Shown: positions 18,662-29,258 of the stretch, piece after piece | Position numbering within the stretch: position 1 is the first letter of the stretch | Layout of the letters: every line of letters begins with the position of its first letter | Source: Planctomycetota bacterium | GTDB taxonomy: Bacteria; Planctomycetota; Phycisphaerae; Sedimentisphaerales; Anaerobacaceae | Length of the DNA stretch: 64,000 nt | Direction: 5' to 3' | Assembly: GCA_019456195.1 (NCBI GenBank) | Contig: VRUK01000011.1 | Span: forward strand, 1-64,000 | Notes under the pieces: generated by a model | What the model was told of the DNA's origin: nothing | The model's input: only the letters and a program-made list of their open reading frames with translations | Database searches by the model: none | Translations under genes and position numbers: made by a program

Positions 18662-21004
18662 CTATTGAAGCGAAGGCGGTGGAACTGCCTGCCCGTTTTT
18701 CTGTGCGAGCTGCTGCTGTTGCTCATAAGTTCCATAGAAAGGGACATTGGCGTCCAGCCAGAGATATATCCACCGACGTTCCTCTTTCGAGAAGTGAACG
18801 TGCTTTGCATGTATGGGGTCTTTGAGCACCTTCAGCAGAGGGCTTTCATCTGCGCCAATACGTCCCGGCCTGGTAACAATCGGTGTAATTGATTCGCCGC
18901 CCCACTCATACCAACGGACATATTTTCTGAGGCTCTCATACGATGTACTAAATGTTCCGGACGGCTCACTTGTCAAAACCAGTTGGCTCTTCGAATCACC
19001 GGTTTTGCCATCGTGACATTGTATGCAATGTTTGTCGAGAACAGGCTGAACAAGTCTGGTATAGTTGAAAGGATGAGTCCCTTCCGGGCCGGCCTTTAAT
19101 CTCGAAGGCGCGCGTCGCATGGCAAGGGGACGAGTTTTCTGAGTCGTCACGGCCTGGTTACGAGGTTCATGGCAGCCCACACAACCCTGCCGTTCTCCCG
19201 GCTGTAAATATGTTACTGATCGCATTGATTGGACCGCTCTGCCGTTTTCATCCACGGCCTGGAAATACAAAGGCTTTTTCGCCGGGGCCCGGAAATAGGC
19301 CGAGCCGTCTGCTTCGACCGGCACCGTGCCTAGGAGCATACGTGCACTCTCGGCATTGGCATGGCCGATACGAGGTTCATTGGCGACATGTGTACGGCTC
19401 TTGGGTAAAACCTGAAAAACACGCAATTCGACTATGCGGCGATTTTCAGGCATGGGGAAATGGCTCGTACGTACATCCGTCAGCATAAACTCACCTTCAT
19501 TACCCAACTCTTCATCAAGTGTACTCGGTACGATCGGCGGTACCTCTCGAGCTTTGAGCGGAATAGGATACATGGACGAAATGCCTTTCTCTCGGTAAAG
19601 AAGTTCCATATTTCCGAACCGGTCGAAATAATAGAGCCCCGTCTCGGTATCACTTTTCACCTCTGGCCCCATACCCGGTAAAGGATCAAAGCTGAACGAC
19701 ACCAGGAAGTAATTCTCCGATAACGGCCAGGGACTGTGGAAATAACTGGCAGGCCAACCCGGAGCCTCGGGGAAACATACTTCCGGAGTCAAGACCTCAA
19801 TTGCATCAAAGGAATCCTGACCTGTTTTCGGGTCCAGGGCAATACGATGCGGGTCGAGCATAACGAGTGAACCACCCACATCGGCATGGTGGGCGCCAGC
19901 CAGAAAAATGAGCTTGTGAGAATTCGGGATTGCCTTGGGTTGATAACAAGCGTTGATGCGCATAGTGTAATTGCCAAACAGAGATTTGGGATTGGAACCA
20001 TCAGGATTGGCGACCCATAGCCCGTGAAAGTTTGCAGCCGAGCGGTCCACATAGTCCCAACGGATGTAAACAATGCGCCCATCATGCAGCACAGATGGAT
20101 GCCACTCACTGGTCTCATGGAACGACAGCGTACGCCGGTGTTTCAAGGTCGGATCGAGCCGGTGCAGGGTATGGGCCGGCAAAGGTTCCCATGGATTGTT
20201 GCACCGAGTAAAGCCGCCGCGTGCCGACGACATGAATGCCAGCCCGCCATCCGGCAAGGGACAGGGATCAAAGTCGTCGTCTGGCCCCTGGGTAATCTGC
20301 CTGACGTTACTGCCGTCGAGATTCATTGCATAGATGTGGAAACATTTGCGCTGAGTAGAATAGTAATCTGGTTTCTTTGCAGCCCGCGCTGCAAAGGCAA
20401 AATAGATCGTCTTGGCATCATAAGACATAGCCAACGTTGTATAATTGCCTCGACCTAATCGATTTTTTGTCAGATCCTGATATGCAAACGAATAGCCGGG
20501 TTGTTCCAGCAAATAGATTCCCCCGCCAGAGATATCTTCGTAGTCATAGTAGTAACCAAGATACTCGTGCAGCATCTGGCAGATAAAACGCTTTCGCTTC
20601 ATAAAAACAATAGGCCTTGAAGCGATAAGGGGATTTTTCAGCGCCATACTGCGCGTAATAGAACGGACCCGGCGATACAATGCGAGGCGCGACTGCTTGC
20701 CTAACGAATCCACGGTATCAATCTGACTTCGCAGATGCCCGATGGCTGCCGCTTCGGAAGTTATTTCAGGCCCTTCGGGCATTTTGCGAAGGTCATCGAG
20801 AAGCTGTTCAGCGCGTCTATATGCATCACGCACAGCAGTTGGCTCATCTGGCGTCCGGTTTCTCCTGCGCTCCTGAGCAGTCCAGTCAGCCTCGACTATT
20901 TCTCGCATTACTTCAGCTTCATTGGTGCCCTCTTTAGCTTTTAACGGGCTTTGCAAGAACAGTCCCGTTACAACCAGTATGGCAAAACATTTCAATAGAC
21001 TCAT
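18662..21004 (-). CDS. Secreted hydrazine-synthase-alpha-like di-haem propeller protein
   Basis: A 780-aa exported protein with a signal peptide (1-24), a helical N-region and a WD40-like propeller (about 150-500) with TolB-type motifs such as YAMNLDGSN. A cytochrome-like C-terminal part has two haem motifs, CVGCH at 608-612 and CIQCH at 660-664. This layout matches the HZS-alpha-like family abundant in non-anammox planctomycetes. There is no sign of hydrazine synthase partners, so a role in hydrazine formation is not implied; periplasmic electron transfer linked to sugar oxidation is my inference. It lies 80 bp after the sulfatase gene. Confidence 0.8.
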   Translation of the reverse strand: MSLLKCFAILVVTGLFLQSPLKAKEGTNEAEVMREIVEADWTAQERRRNRTPDEPTAVRDAYRRAEQLLDDLRKMPEGPEITSEAAAIGHLRSQIDTVDSLGKQSRLALYRRVRSITRSMALKNPLIASRPIVFMKRKRFICQMLHEYLGYYYDYEDISGGGIYLLEQPGYSFAYQDLTKNRLGRGNYTTLAMSYDAKTIYFAFAARAAKKPDYYSTQRKCFHIYAMNLDGSNVRQITQGPDDDFDPCPLPDGGLAFMSSARGGFTRCNNPWEPLPAHTLHRLDPTLKHRRTLSFHETSEWHPSVLHDGRIVYIRWDYVDRSAANFHGLWVANPDGSNPKSLFGNYTMRINACYQPKAIPNSHKLIFLAGAHHADVGGSLVMLDPHRIALDPKTGQDSFDAIEVLTPEVCFPEAPGWPASYFHSPWPLSENYFLVSFSFDPLPGMGPEVKSDTETGLYYFDRFGNMELLYREKGISSMYPIPLKAREVPPIVPSTLDEELGNEGEFMLTDVRTSHFPMPENRRIVELRVFQVLPKSRTHVANEPRIGHANAESARMLLGTVPVEADGSAYFRAPAKKPLYFQAVDENGRAVQSMRSVTYLQPGERQGCVGCHEPRNQAVTTQKTRPLAMRRAPSRLKAGPEGTHPFNYTRLVQPVLDKHCIQCHDGKTGDSKSQLVLTSEPSGTFSTSYESLRKYVRWYEWGGESITPIVTRPGRIGADESPLLKVLKDPIHAKHVHFSKEERRWIYLWLDANVPFYGTYEQQQQLAQKNGQAVPPPSLQ

Positions 21005-21084
21005 AATATTCTCATACGCACACTTATGTCTGAGTTATCTTCTTTCTGTCTCCGAAACAAGAGAAATAATCGCAGACACGTTCT

Positions 21085-22617
21085 TTACACCTTAACTTTG
21101 TCACCCACAGTTTCCTGCCATTTATGAATCATCGCAGTAAGCTTTCTGATAATATCCTCATGTAGGCCGGAATCAAAGAGATTAACAGTTTCGCCCGGGT
21201 CTTTATTCAAATCAAACAACTGACATTTATCCGAATCGCTAAGGCATAACTTCCAGCCATCGGGTGAAACAGCAGCTCGCGTGTGCTCATTTTCCAAATG
21301 GCGCAATTCTTCCTTCGATGCAAGCTGTGTACCTCCTTTCTTGACCTTCATTGCCCCGCTATTGGGATTCCATTCAATAAAGACATGGTCTTGTCCTACC
21401 CGGCCTCCTTTGATAAGGGGAACCAGGCTTTGACCGGCAAAACGCTCATCTGAGCCACAACCCATCAAATCCATTAAAGTTGGAACCATGTCGATTTGAC
21501 TGACCCTGTCTTTGATAAGGCTGCCTTGCATCCGTGGTATCCGCATCAGCCAGGGTATTCTGGCTGCTTCTTCGTACATCACGCTCTTTTCCACTATATG
21601 ATGCGAACCCATCATATCTCCGTGGTCACTGGTATAGACAACAATTGTATTATCTGCCAGCCCCAGGTCATCCAACGTTTTTAGAATCGCACCGACACTA
21701 AGATCAACCTGAGTAACCAGACCCCAGTAGCGCCTGATAAGAGCCCTTATGTCCTTTTCATCTTTACCGTATTTAGCCCGGCAGTATTCCTGAATGACAC
21801 GATAGCGGAGAGGCTCGTTTTCTTCCAGGCCGTCATTGAAGTTGGAAGGTAAATCTATTTCTTCCGGATTATGTTCATCATCCAGCGGCCCAAAAAATGG
21901 CATGTGAGGTTCGAGGAAATTGATATACAGGATAAAAGGTTCTTTACGATGCCGGCGTAAGAAATCGCAGGCCTTTTTCTCTAAAAACTTCGGCTTACAA
22001 TGTTCGAGAATCCGCCGCGCTGCAAAAGAACGGCTGAATGTCTTGTCATCGGAGTCGGGCTTATAACCGTTCTCGATGAGGAAATGATGATAATCGCTCC
22101 TCTTGTTACGGTCACGCCCGTCGCTGTAATAACGCCTGTACCCGTCTTCAATCGAAACCCATTCTTCAAAGCCATGCTGGGCGAATATCTCATCACCAAG
22201 GTGCCATTTGCCCATATAAGCTGTGCGGTAGTCACTGTCACCGAGCAGCTCCGGAAGACATGGAATATCCGGCGGCAACGGAATATTGTTTTTGACACAG
22301 CCGCTTTGATGCGGCCAAAGTCCGGTCATTACAGCAGCACGATTTGGCGTGCACACGGCTTGTGTTACATAAGCGTTCTTAAAAACGACGCTTTGGCCGG
22401 CTAACTTATTCAGGTTGGGCGCGTGGATTTTATGATTTCCGTAAGCTGCCATTGTGTCCGCACGCTGTTCATCAGTCCAGATAAACAAGAGATTCGGTTT
22501 CTTTTGTTTTGGCCGGTCGGCCTTTCGTGAGGTTGCTGAACATGCACCGGTAACGAGTGCGGCTGCCCCCATAGTCGCGGCTTTCGCAAATTCTCGTCGG
22601 CTTAGTTTTGGCTTCAT
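21085..22617 (-). CDS. Tat-exported type I sulfatase
   Basis: A 510-aa formylglycine-dependent sulfatase. A twin-arginine signal (SRREFAKAATMG) is followed by VTGAC, which might be a lipobox. The core begins PNLLFIWTDEQRADT with metal Asp residues. The activation motif CTPNR places the Cys converted to formylglycine at residue 89. VYTSDHGDMMGSH supplies the second metal pair. A short C-terminal domain ends in DLNKDPGE. Likely substrate: a sulfated polysaccharide. The only FGE-type domain in this window is the C-terminal part of the 29568-32996 protein, and that may not be catalytic. Confidence 0.92.
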   Translation of the reverse strand: MKPKLSRREFAKAATMGAAALVTGACSATSRKADRPKQKKPNLLFIWTDEQRADTMAAYGNHKIHAPNLNKLAGQSVVFKNAYVTQAVCTPNRAAVMTGLWPHQSGCVKNNIPLPPDIPCLPELLGDSDYRTAYMGKWHLGDEIFAQHGFEEWVSIEDGYRRYYSDGRDRNKRSDYHHFLIENGYKPDSDDKTFSRSFAARRILEHCKPKFLEKKACDFLRRHRKEPFILYINFLEPHMPFFGPLDDEHNPEEIDLPSNFNDGLEENEPLRYRVIQEYCRAKYGKDEKDIRALIRRYWGLVTQVDLSVGAILKTLDDLGLADNTIVVYTSDHGDMMGSHHIVEKSVMYEEAARIPWLMRIPRMQGSLIKDRVSQIDMVPTLMDLMGCGSDERFAGQSLVPLIKGGRVGQDHVFIEWNPNSGAMKVKKGGTQLASKEELRHLENEHTRAAVSPDGWKLCLSDSDKCQLFDLNKDPGETVNLFDSGLHEDIIRKLTAMIHKWQETVGDKVKV

Positions 22618-22846
22618 GGAACACTTCTCACTTGTTTCATCTTCAAACCTTGCCTGTAGCTAATAAAGGCTGTACGGTATATTCTACACTCCGAGATTCA
22701 AAATAACAAGCTGATTATCCTGCTCCTTGAGTTCATATGCTTGTTGTCAACCGCCGGCCGATTAGCTACAATTACTTTAGTCTCTGCGATATACTATACC
22801 TGCGACATAAAGGGTGCTATGTTTAATATGATATGGAGTAGGCGTA

Positions 22847-24049
22847 ATGGGAATGTTCGATAATACAATGGACAGCTCAAAGGCTCGCAATAGAAAAGAG
22901 GGCACACTTGCCAAGCTCGACCGAATGAGGAAAACCCTTAATCATCAGGAGCCGGACAGGGTCCCCGTCAGCGATTTCTTCTGGGGCGGTTTTATAGCAC
23001 GCTGGCGAAAGGATTTGAATCTGCCGGATGATGCCAATCCTTATTACTATTACGACCTGGACTGGATCGTTACTGTACCAAATATGGACCCATTTATCCG
23101 GCCATTTGAGACCCTGAAGGAAAACAACGAGGAAGTCATTTTGAAAACCGGTTTTGACGCGATTTTGCGGAAGAAATTTTCTGACCCTATGCCAGAGTTT
23201 GTTGACTTTGAAACGGACACTATAGAAAAGCTCGAAGCTCTTGACTTTGACGACCCTTGTGACAAAAGAAGGTATTTCCAGGCGGGTGACAATCAAATCG
23301 CCGGTGTCGGGGACGGCTTCGAACGAAATTCGCCGCCATGGATTGAAACCGTCAAGTCCTTATGGCCGGACTTCCCCGTATTCGGCAGTATTATAGAATG
23401 CAACGAATGCCTGACTCGCCTGATTGGGCCTGAAAATAATATGCTTTGGATAGGAATGCATCCCGAGCGAATGGGCAAGGCGATTAACCGGATTGGACAG
23501 TTCTATCTGGAATGCGCAAAGGCTCAAATCGAAGCGGCCGAAAATCTATTGGACGGCTTTGTCATCTGGGGAGACGTGGCCTATAGGAATGATATGTTTT
23601 TCTCACCCGACTATTGGCGCCGATATTTCAAGCCCTGGGTCAAAGAAATCGTAGATTATGCTCATGCAAAAGGCCTGATGGTCATCTATCACGGTTGCGG
23701 CAATATTAATAAAATCCTCGATGACTATATCGAGATAGGTATTGACGCAATGAATCCGCTGGAAGCCAAGGCGGATTTGGATTCAGTACAGTTACGACGA
23801 AAATATGGCCAAAGGTTAGGAATTTGCGGAAACAGCAATATTAAAATATGGGAATCCGGGGACAGAGAGCTTGTCCGAAAAGAGATTTTAAGAAAGCTCA
23901 ATGCCGCAAAAGGCGGAGGATATATTTTGCAGTCCGACCATTCCGTAAGCAGTAATGTCTCAGGGCAAACTTATGATTATATCGTCAACCTTGTTCACCA
24001 ATTCGGACAATATCCACTTGATTTGGGCGAATTTGATGAGGCGATTTGA
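22847..24049 (+). CDS. Uroporphyrinogen decarboxylase-fold protein (MtaA/CmuA-like)
   Basis: A 400-aa TIM-barrel protein of the URO-D superfamily. It has EPDRVPVSDFFW near the N-terminus, an inner WGDVAY strand, HGCGNI near residue 285 and a C-terminal GGGYILQSDHSVS. His and Cys in HGCGN suggest a zinc-dependent corrinoid:CoM-type methyltransferase rather than true haem synthesis. Planctomycetes carry many such paralogues next to carbohydrate genes, with unknown substrates. It is followed after 19 bp by the DUF5703 glycosidase, so the pair is probably an operon. GGAG lies near 22832. Confidence 0.75.
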   Translation: MGMFDNTMDSSKARNRKEGTLAKLDRMRKTLNHQEPDRVPVSDFFWGGFIARWRKDLNLPDDANPYYYYDLDWIVTVPNMDPFIRPFETLKENNEEVILKTGFDAILRKKFSDPMPEFVDFETDTIEKLEALDFDDPCDKRRYFQAGDNQIAGVGDGFERNSPPWIETVKSLWPDFPVFGSIIECNECLTRLIGPENNMLWIGMHPERMGKAINRIGQFYLECAKAQIEAAENLLDGFVIWGDVAYRNDMFFSPDYWRRYFKPWVKEIVDYAHAKGLMVIYHGCGNINKILDDYIEIGIDAMNPLEAKADLDSVQLRRKYGQRLGICGNSNIKIWESGDRELVRKEILRKLNAAKGGGYILQSDHSVSSNVSGQTYDYIVNLVHQFGQYPLDLGEFDEAI

Positions 24050-24068
24050 TAATTTCAGGAGGAGTAAA

Positions 24069-26342
24069 ATGCTGTCTCTCAAAACTCAGAAAACTTTTTG
24101 GTTGGTATTATGTGTGGTTGTTTTTTATTCCTGCTCTTGTTTTGGAAAGGAAAAGACAACTCAAAATTTTAATGATATCGAAACTTACAATGTCCTCTGG
24201 AACAGCCCCAGTAAGGACAGTTCCGGCTCGATGCCGATAGGCAATGGAGACATAGGCTTAAACCTCTGGGCCGAGGAAAACGGAGACCTCCTGTTCTATA
24301 TAAGCAAAACCGACTTATGGAGTGAGAACTGCCGGCTGCTCAAACTTTCTCGAGTACGCCTGAAACTTTCGCCTAATCCGTTCGGTAAAGGCGGCCGTTT
24401 CTCTCAGACACTGAAATTGCGCCAGGGTGAGATTGAAATTGTCGCCGGTTCACCGGAAAACCAGGTTACATTGCGAGTTTGGGTGGATGCTAATCGACCG
24501 GTCATTTATGTCGAAGCCTTCGGCAAGAAATCTTTTGACCTTCAATGTAATCTTGAAGTTTGGCGCAACGATACTCGCCAGCTCAAAGGCGAGGAAGCCA
24601 TTAGTGCCCGTGCCCTGACAGGTAACGATGATTATCCGATCATCGCTTATCCGGATGTGGTTCTACCGGCCCAAAACAATCGCATCGTATGGTACCATCG
24701 CAACGAGAAATCCTGTTATCCGGTGACGCTAAAGAACCAGCACCTTGACCGGTTGCTGGCAAAGTATCGTGACCCGCTTTTACACCGTACATTTGGCGGG
24801 TGTATGAAAGGCGATGGATTAACAGCCGTTGATAAACAGATTCTCAAATCAGCAAAACCGGGCAAGCATTTTGTGATTTCGATTTACCCTCTGACAGCGC
24901 AGACGAAAACCATCGATACATGGTTGGATTCGCTGGAAAAACAAATAGCTGCGATTGATTTAATAGACCTGAAGACTGCGCATGCGGCGCACAGGCAGTG
25001 GTGGGAGAGGTTCTGGAAGCGAAGCTGGATTTTCATAGACGGCCAAAAAGATGCCGAAGTAGTTACTCGCGGCTATAACCTCCAGCGCTGGATAAACGCT
25101 TGCGCCGGCCGCGGCGCATATCCCATCAAGTTTAACGGTTCGATTTTTACAGTCGATGCCCGGATGGGCAAGGAGCATCTTGACGGTGATTATCGACGTT
25201 GGGGTGGAATGTTCTGGTGGCAGAATACGCGACTTCCTTATTGGTCAATGCTGGCTGCGGGTGATTTCGATCTCATGCAGCCGCTGTTTAAAATGTACAT
25301 AAAGGCGCTCGGTTTCTGCCTCGATAAAACAAGGATTTATTATAAGCATGATGGTGCTTTCTTTCCGGAAACGATGCACTTTTGGGGTACGAATGGGAAT
25401 TGCGATTTTGGCTGGGGTCATAAAGGGCCCGAAACCGTTAACCAATACATACGCCGAAAATGGCAGGGCGGGATCGAACTAACAGCAATGATGCTTGACT
25501 ATTACGCCATTACACAGGACAGAAAGTTTCTGCGTGATATGCTTTTGCCGCTGGCCGATGAGACCATTACTTTTTTCGACCGGCACTGGCCTCGCGATGA
25601 GCAGGGTAAGATTCGCTTCGAGCCTTCCCAGTCGCTGGAGACCTGGTGGCAGTGCGTTAATCCCCTGCCGGAAGTTGCGGGGCTTAAGTTTGTACTCAGC
25701 GCATTACTGGAGTTGCCCGATGAGCTGACAACCAACTCACAGCGAAAATCATGGAAGAAAACTTTCGCCGACCTGCCTTTGGTTCCAATGAAAGAAGACA
25801 AGGGCAAACGAATTTTACTTCCGGCTGAGAAATACAGCGAAAAGCGAAACCAGGAAAATCCCGAATTGTACGCCATTTTTCCATACCGGCTTTTTGGAAT
25901 TGGCAAGCCAAATCTGGAAATTGGAATTGAGACCTATAGACAACGAGTACACAAGGGCACCGGAGGCTGGTACCAGACACCGGTACAGGCCGCGTATCTT
26001 GGCTTAACAGGGGACGCATCGAAATTCGTCACTCAGAATTTCTCAACTAAACACAAGGGCAGCAGCTTCCCCGCATTCTGGGGTCCCAATTACGACTGGA
26101 TCCCCGACCAGGACCACGGCTGCGTCACCATGACGGCATTGCAGCGAATGCTTATGCAGACAGACGGAAAAAAGATATACCTGCTGCCCGCCTGGCCCGC
26201 CGATTGGGATGTTGACTTCAAACTTCACGCTCCTTTCAAGACAATCGTTCAGGGAACAGTCCGAAAAGGACGAATTGAGAAACTCCACGTCACCCCTGAA
26301 AATCGGCGCAAAGATATAAAAATCTTAGGGGGTAAATCCTAA
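24069..26342 (+). CDS. DUF5703-containing secreted glycoside hydrolase-like protein
   Basis: A 757-aa exported protein. The first mature segment, NVLWNSPSKDSSGSMPIGNGDIG, marks a DUF5703 N-terminal beta domain. A long (alpha/alpha)-barrel like that of GH95/GH65 follows, with FETMHFWGTNGN and WGPNYDWIPDQDHG in the active-site region. AGGAGG precedes ATG 24069; the open frame runs upstream to 23955 inside the URO-D gene, but that part has no signal peptide. The segment FYSCSCFG could be a lipoprotein site. Probable role: an inverting exo-glycosidase on a complex polysaccharide; the substrate is unknown. Confidence 0.75.
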   Translation: MLSLKTQKTFWLVLCVVVFYSCSCFGKEKTTQNFNDIETYNVLWNSPSKDSSGSMPIGNGDIGLNLWAEENGDLLFYISKTDLWSENCRLLKLSRVRLKLSPNPFGKGGRFSQTLKLRQGEIEIVAGSPENQVTLRVWVDANRPVIYVEAFGKKSFDLQCNLEVWRNDTRQLKGEEAISARALTGNDDYPIIAYPDVVLPAQNNRIVWYHRNEKSCYPVTLKNQHLDRLLAKYRDPLLHRTFGGCMKGDGLTAVDKQILKSAKPGKHFVISIYPLTAQTKTIDTWLDSLEKQIAAIDLIDLKTAHAAHRQWWERFWKRSWIFIDGQKDAEVVTRGYNLQRWINACAGRGAYPIKFNGSIFTVDARMGKEHLDGDYRRWGGMFWWQNTRLPYWSMLAAGDFDLMQPLFKMYIKALGFCLDKTRIYYKHDGAFFPETMHFWGTNGNCDFGWGHKGPETVNQYIRRKWQGGIELTAMMLDYYAITQDRKFLRDMLLPLADETITFFDRHWPRDEQGKIRFEPSQSLETWWQCVNPLPEVAGLKFVLSALLELPDELTTNSQRKSWKKTFADLPLVPMKEDKGKRILLPAEKYSEKRNQENPELYAIFPYRLFGIGKPNLEIGIETYRQRVHKGTGGWYQTPVQAAYLGLTGDASKFVTQNFSTKHKGSSFPAFWGPNYDWIPDQDHGCVTMTALQRMLMQTDGKKIYLLPAWPADWDVDFKLHAPFKTIVQGTVRKGRIEKLHVTPENRRKDIKILGGKS

Positions 26343-26355
26343 GCCACTGCTAAAG

Positions 26356-26379
26356 AGCAAGATTATCAAACTTGCTTTT
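26356..26379 (+). terminator. Terminator of DUF5703 gene
   Basis: AGCAAG / CTTGCT with a 9-nt loop, followed by a short T run. It lies 14 bp after the stop and just ahead of the convergent gene end. Confidence 0.55.
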
Positions 26380-26393
26380 GCGCCTTGTAAATG

Positions 26394-29258
26394 TCACCGT
26401 TTCAGCTTCACTACAACGTATGGCGTTTCATGCTCCAGATCGGGATAAATCTTACCATTGCCATTTTCATCCATAACCTCAATCAGGTACATAAAATCCC
26501 ATTTAGCCTCAACATCCTCACCTGGAACAACAGCTTTATACTCGTTTTTTTTGTCCGTCTTAACCATCTGTAGCGTCTTGTAGTCCTGATATTGAGTTAC
26601 ACTTCTATAAAGCAGGCGTACCCATTTAACTCCGCCGGCATCACGCACGTCCGCCGTGACAGTTATCGGCTTGCCCGCCTCGGCACTGCTGATGTGTTTA
26701 TGCCTTACTTGCGGCGGCTCATTGTCTTTTGTAACCACAACTGCGATCGGTTCGGTCCTCGCTCGTCCGCCGCTTGTGTCACTGACCTCGATTAAGTAAT
26801 TCAGGCCAGATCTGACATCTCTACCATTTATCTCTGCATGAAAAACAAACGGCCCGGCCTGCTTCATATCCTTCCACACGTAATCTCGCCTGCCGCTGCG
26901 GTAGCCAATTCTCACTTTCACCCCCGATTCCCCGGAGTTTACTGTCGCACGAACAACCAGCTTCATTCCAGGTTGTGCCTTGCAAATGGGCACATGGGCT
27001 ATTGTCAGTTTTGCGGCAGCGGCTGGCTGGAAACTATCCCTTTCCTGCTTGAGTTTTTCCAGTCCCTCTTTTAGCTTAACCAGTTCATCCGACCAGTGCC
27101 CGGACAAACCGGCGCCATCCCTGCCCATGATAAGGTCACTATTGTATAAATCCCCCGCCGCTTCTACCAGCCGTTCCCAAGCCTCAATCGCCAGGCTTTC
27201 GTGAGCGATAGCATCGCCGAGCGCATTCAGGTCCTGACTGTGCTTGAATAAAGCGTAACTAACACCGGCATTGGCTCTATGCGAGTGGTACATAGCGAGA
27301 TTGGCAAGTATTTTCATATCTGCTATGGTGGAATTGAATTCCCTGCTTTGATTGTTTCCAATTCTCTTTTTGGCTTGTTCGACCAGCTTCAGAACATCTT
27401 TAGACACCGTAGCGAACCACTGGCTGGATTGCTGCGGCCAAATCCTTGCAGAATCTTTCCCTTCCAGTTGATATCGCGCAGCGTCGTCAATACTCAAAAA
27501 CTGCTGTGTGTCACTCGGCAGGGCTTTGGAATATTCCGGTAAATCTTTCATCCGTTGTTTCTCCACCCAGCCCCTCGTTGTAGGAAACATATTATAAGGA
27601 TAACTATACGCAACGATCCGCGGTAGAATCCCGCTTGCGCTGTGGATGGCCCGCTCGACAAAAGGCGCTGCCCTTTTTCCGAATCGCCGCTGAAATTCCC
27701 TCTGCCAAACCTCAGGCGGCGTATCAGGATTATAACCCACCCTGCCGAAGACCTGGAAGAAATGCCAATACCGCTCAAACTCCCAGTCATAGTACTGGTG
27801 TTGGGGCTTGAGCAGCTCAAACGGCTTCATATCATGCCGATGGTCCTGCATTTTCGTTGCCAGCGGCTGGCTCACCTCGAAGCCCTCACCATCGTAAAGG
27901 TGAGTGCTCTGGGCAAAACGACGGACATATTCCGGATCACCCCAAAGCAGTAAGCGCGAGGTGCCGCTGTTCCACAGCCGCCAGTGCATCTTGTACCGTT
28001 GTGGATAGCGAAGCAAATCAGCATAGCCGTGGCGCCGGTCATGTTGGTTACTCGGGTGAATGTGCGTCGGATGAAATGGAAGGCTCATCTGTTCCATCCA
28101 GTACTTGGTGCATATCCTCATATTAACACCCATTTCAACAGCCTTGTCGATAAGTGAATCAGGAAAGTTCTTCGCCCGCGCATCAAACCTTACATTCGGC
28201 CCGTGCTCATTCATTACCTGATAAACGTTCTCCCAGAAGCCGCCCATCTCGGTTCTCTTGAGCCCCGACTCGCCGTGCATACGAAACTGAATTGCGTCAA
28301 GCTCAGGCACTAATTTCAGAAGCTTCGTTAGCGCGACCCTCGTGTAAGCGGTTAAATCCTCTGCCGTCAGACCCCATACTATGCCCTCAGTCGGTTTGCC
28401 CACACGATCTCCAGGACCCTGGACACCGCCCCTGTAGATATGGTCCCAGATGCCTAAGGTGAAATTCATACCGCGATCGTGCGTCATCTTGATGAGCCTG
28501 TTCAGCGCCGCGAGATTACGCTGCTGTTTCTGCTCGGTGATTCCTATCACTTTAATATCGGGAAATTCTTCCACATCGAAGAAGTACGGGTAAGGGGGAG
28601 TAAAATATCCCCAGTTCTCATAGCCAAGAAGCAGCGCAAATGTATTGAAACGATTTTCCGCCAGCATATCGAGGTATCTTTCCCAGTAGTCCTCGTCATA
28701 AAAATAGCTCTCAAAGTTCGCCTGGTGCATAGTGTAAATGGAAAGGGCTCGCTCGGCTACAGCCGGACTTTCCTGAACGTTACGCACTTCACTAAACGGC
28801 CTCGACGAATTGCTGCTCCAGCCAATGCGGTCGGCGACATCCAGAAGCGCATACATCAGCCCCCTGTCATCGGCCCCGCTGATAAGCAGTGTTTTTTTGC
28901 CTGACCATTTTGTTTCTCTAATGAGCAGTGACTCAGCCCCCTTCGGCCTGGAAATATCAAGACTGTCGTGCAGTTTGGCCGCTGGCCCGGTTCCAACAGA
29001 AAGGCCCGCGACAAGTAAGTGATTGCCATTTGTTGCTTCGAGAGATGTTGTCTGTTCAACCGGTATGCCTTTTGCCTGTAGAGCCATTCGCACTTTGTTC
29101 ACGCCATGTCGCCCCGCAGGGCCTATGGTATCATCCATAATCAGCAACACGGTTGAACCCTCGGCGCCCGCTGAAAGAGTTGGGAATAAAAAAATCACGT
29201 TAACGGCCAAAAGCACAATAACAAAAGACGACATGTTCAACCTTCTATGTTGTTTCAT
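26394..29258 (-). CDS. Large secreted GH67/GH20-like glycoside hydrolase candidate
   Basis: A 954-aa protein. Signal peptide 1-33 is followed by a beta domain typical of the non-catalytic N-domain of hexosaminidases and alpha-glucuronidases (about 35-165, containing TLLISGADDRGLMYALLDVADRIGW). A TIM-barrel part (about 175-500) has RFNTFALLLGYENW, NFTLGIWDHIYRGG and QFRMHGESG. The last 250 residues include two Ig-like domains. The likely acid residues are in HGESG and further Glu/Asp, but I cannot assign them. It may act on uronic-acid-containing glycans. GAGGAG precedes ATG 29258. Confidence 0.65.
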   Translation of the reverse strand: MKQHRRLNMSSFVIVLLAVNVIFLFPTLSAGAEGSTVLLIMDDTIGPAGRHGVNKVRMALQAKGIPVEQTTSLEATNGNHLLVAGLSVGTGPAAKLHDSLDISRPKGAESLLIRETKWSGKKTLLISGADDRGLMYALLDVADRIGWSSNSSRPFSEVRNVQESPAVAERALSIYTMHQANFESYFYDEDYWERYLDMLAENRFNTFALLLGYENWGYFTPPYPYFFDVEEFPDIKVIGITEQKQQRNLAALNRLIKMTHDRGMNFTLGIWDHIYRGGVQGPGDRVGKPTEGIVWGLTAEDLTAYTRVALTKLLKLVPELDAIQFRMHGESGLKRTEMGGFWENVYQVMNEHGPNVRFDARAKNFPDSLIDKAVEMGVNMRICTKYWMEQMSLPFHPTHIHPSNQHDRRHGYADLLRYPQRYKMHWRLWNSGTSRLLLWGDPEYVRRFAQSTHLYDGEGFEVSQPLATKMQDHRHDMKPFELLKPQHQYYDWEFERYWHFFQVFGRVGYNPDTPPEVWQREFQRRFGKRAAPFVERAIHSASGILPRIVAYSYPYNMFPTTRGWVEKQRMKDLPEYSKALPSDTQQFLSIDDAARYQLEGKDSARIWPQQSSQWFATVSKDVLKLVEQAKKRIGNNQSREFNSTIADMKILANLAMYHSHRANAGVSYALFKHSQDLNALGDAIAHESLAIEAWERLVEAAGDLYNSDLIMGRDGAGLSGHWSDELVKLKEGLEKLKQERDSFQPAAAAKLTIAHVPICKAQPGMKLVVRATVNSGESGVKVRIGYRSGRRDYVWKDMKQAGPFVFHAEINGRDVRSGLNYLIEVSDTSGGRARTEPIAVVVTKDNEPPQVRHKHISSAEAGKPITVTADVRDAGGVKWVRLLYRSVTQYQDYKTLQMVKTDKKNEYKAVVPGEDVEAKWDFMYLIEVMDENGNGKIYPDLEHETPYVVVKLKR

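Noticed and set aside
18662..21004. True hydrazine synthase and anammox metabolism
   Set aside because: Only the alpha-like fold is present; there are no beta/gamma partners, and such homologues are common in non-anammox planctomycetes.
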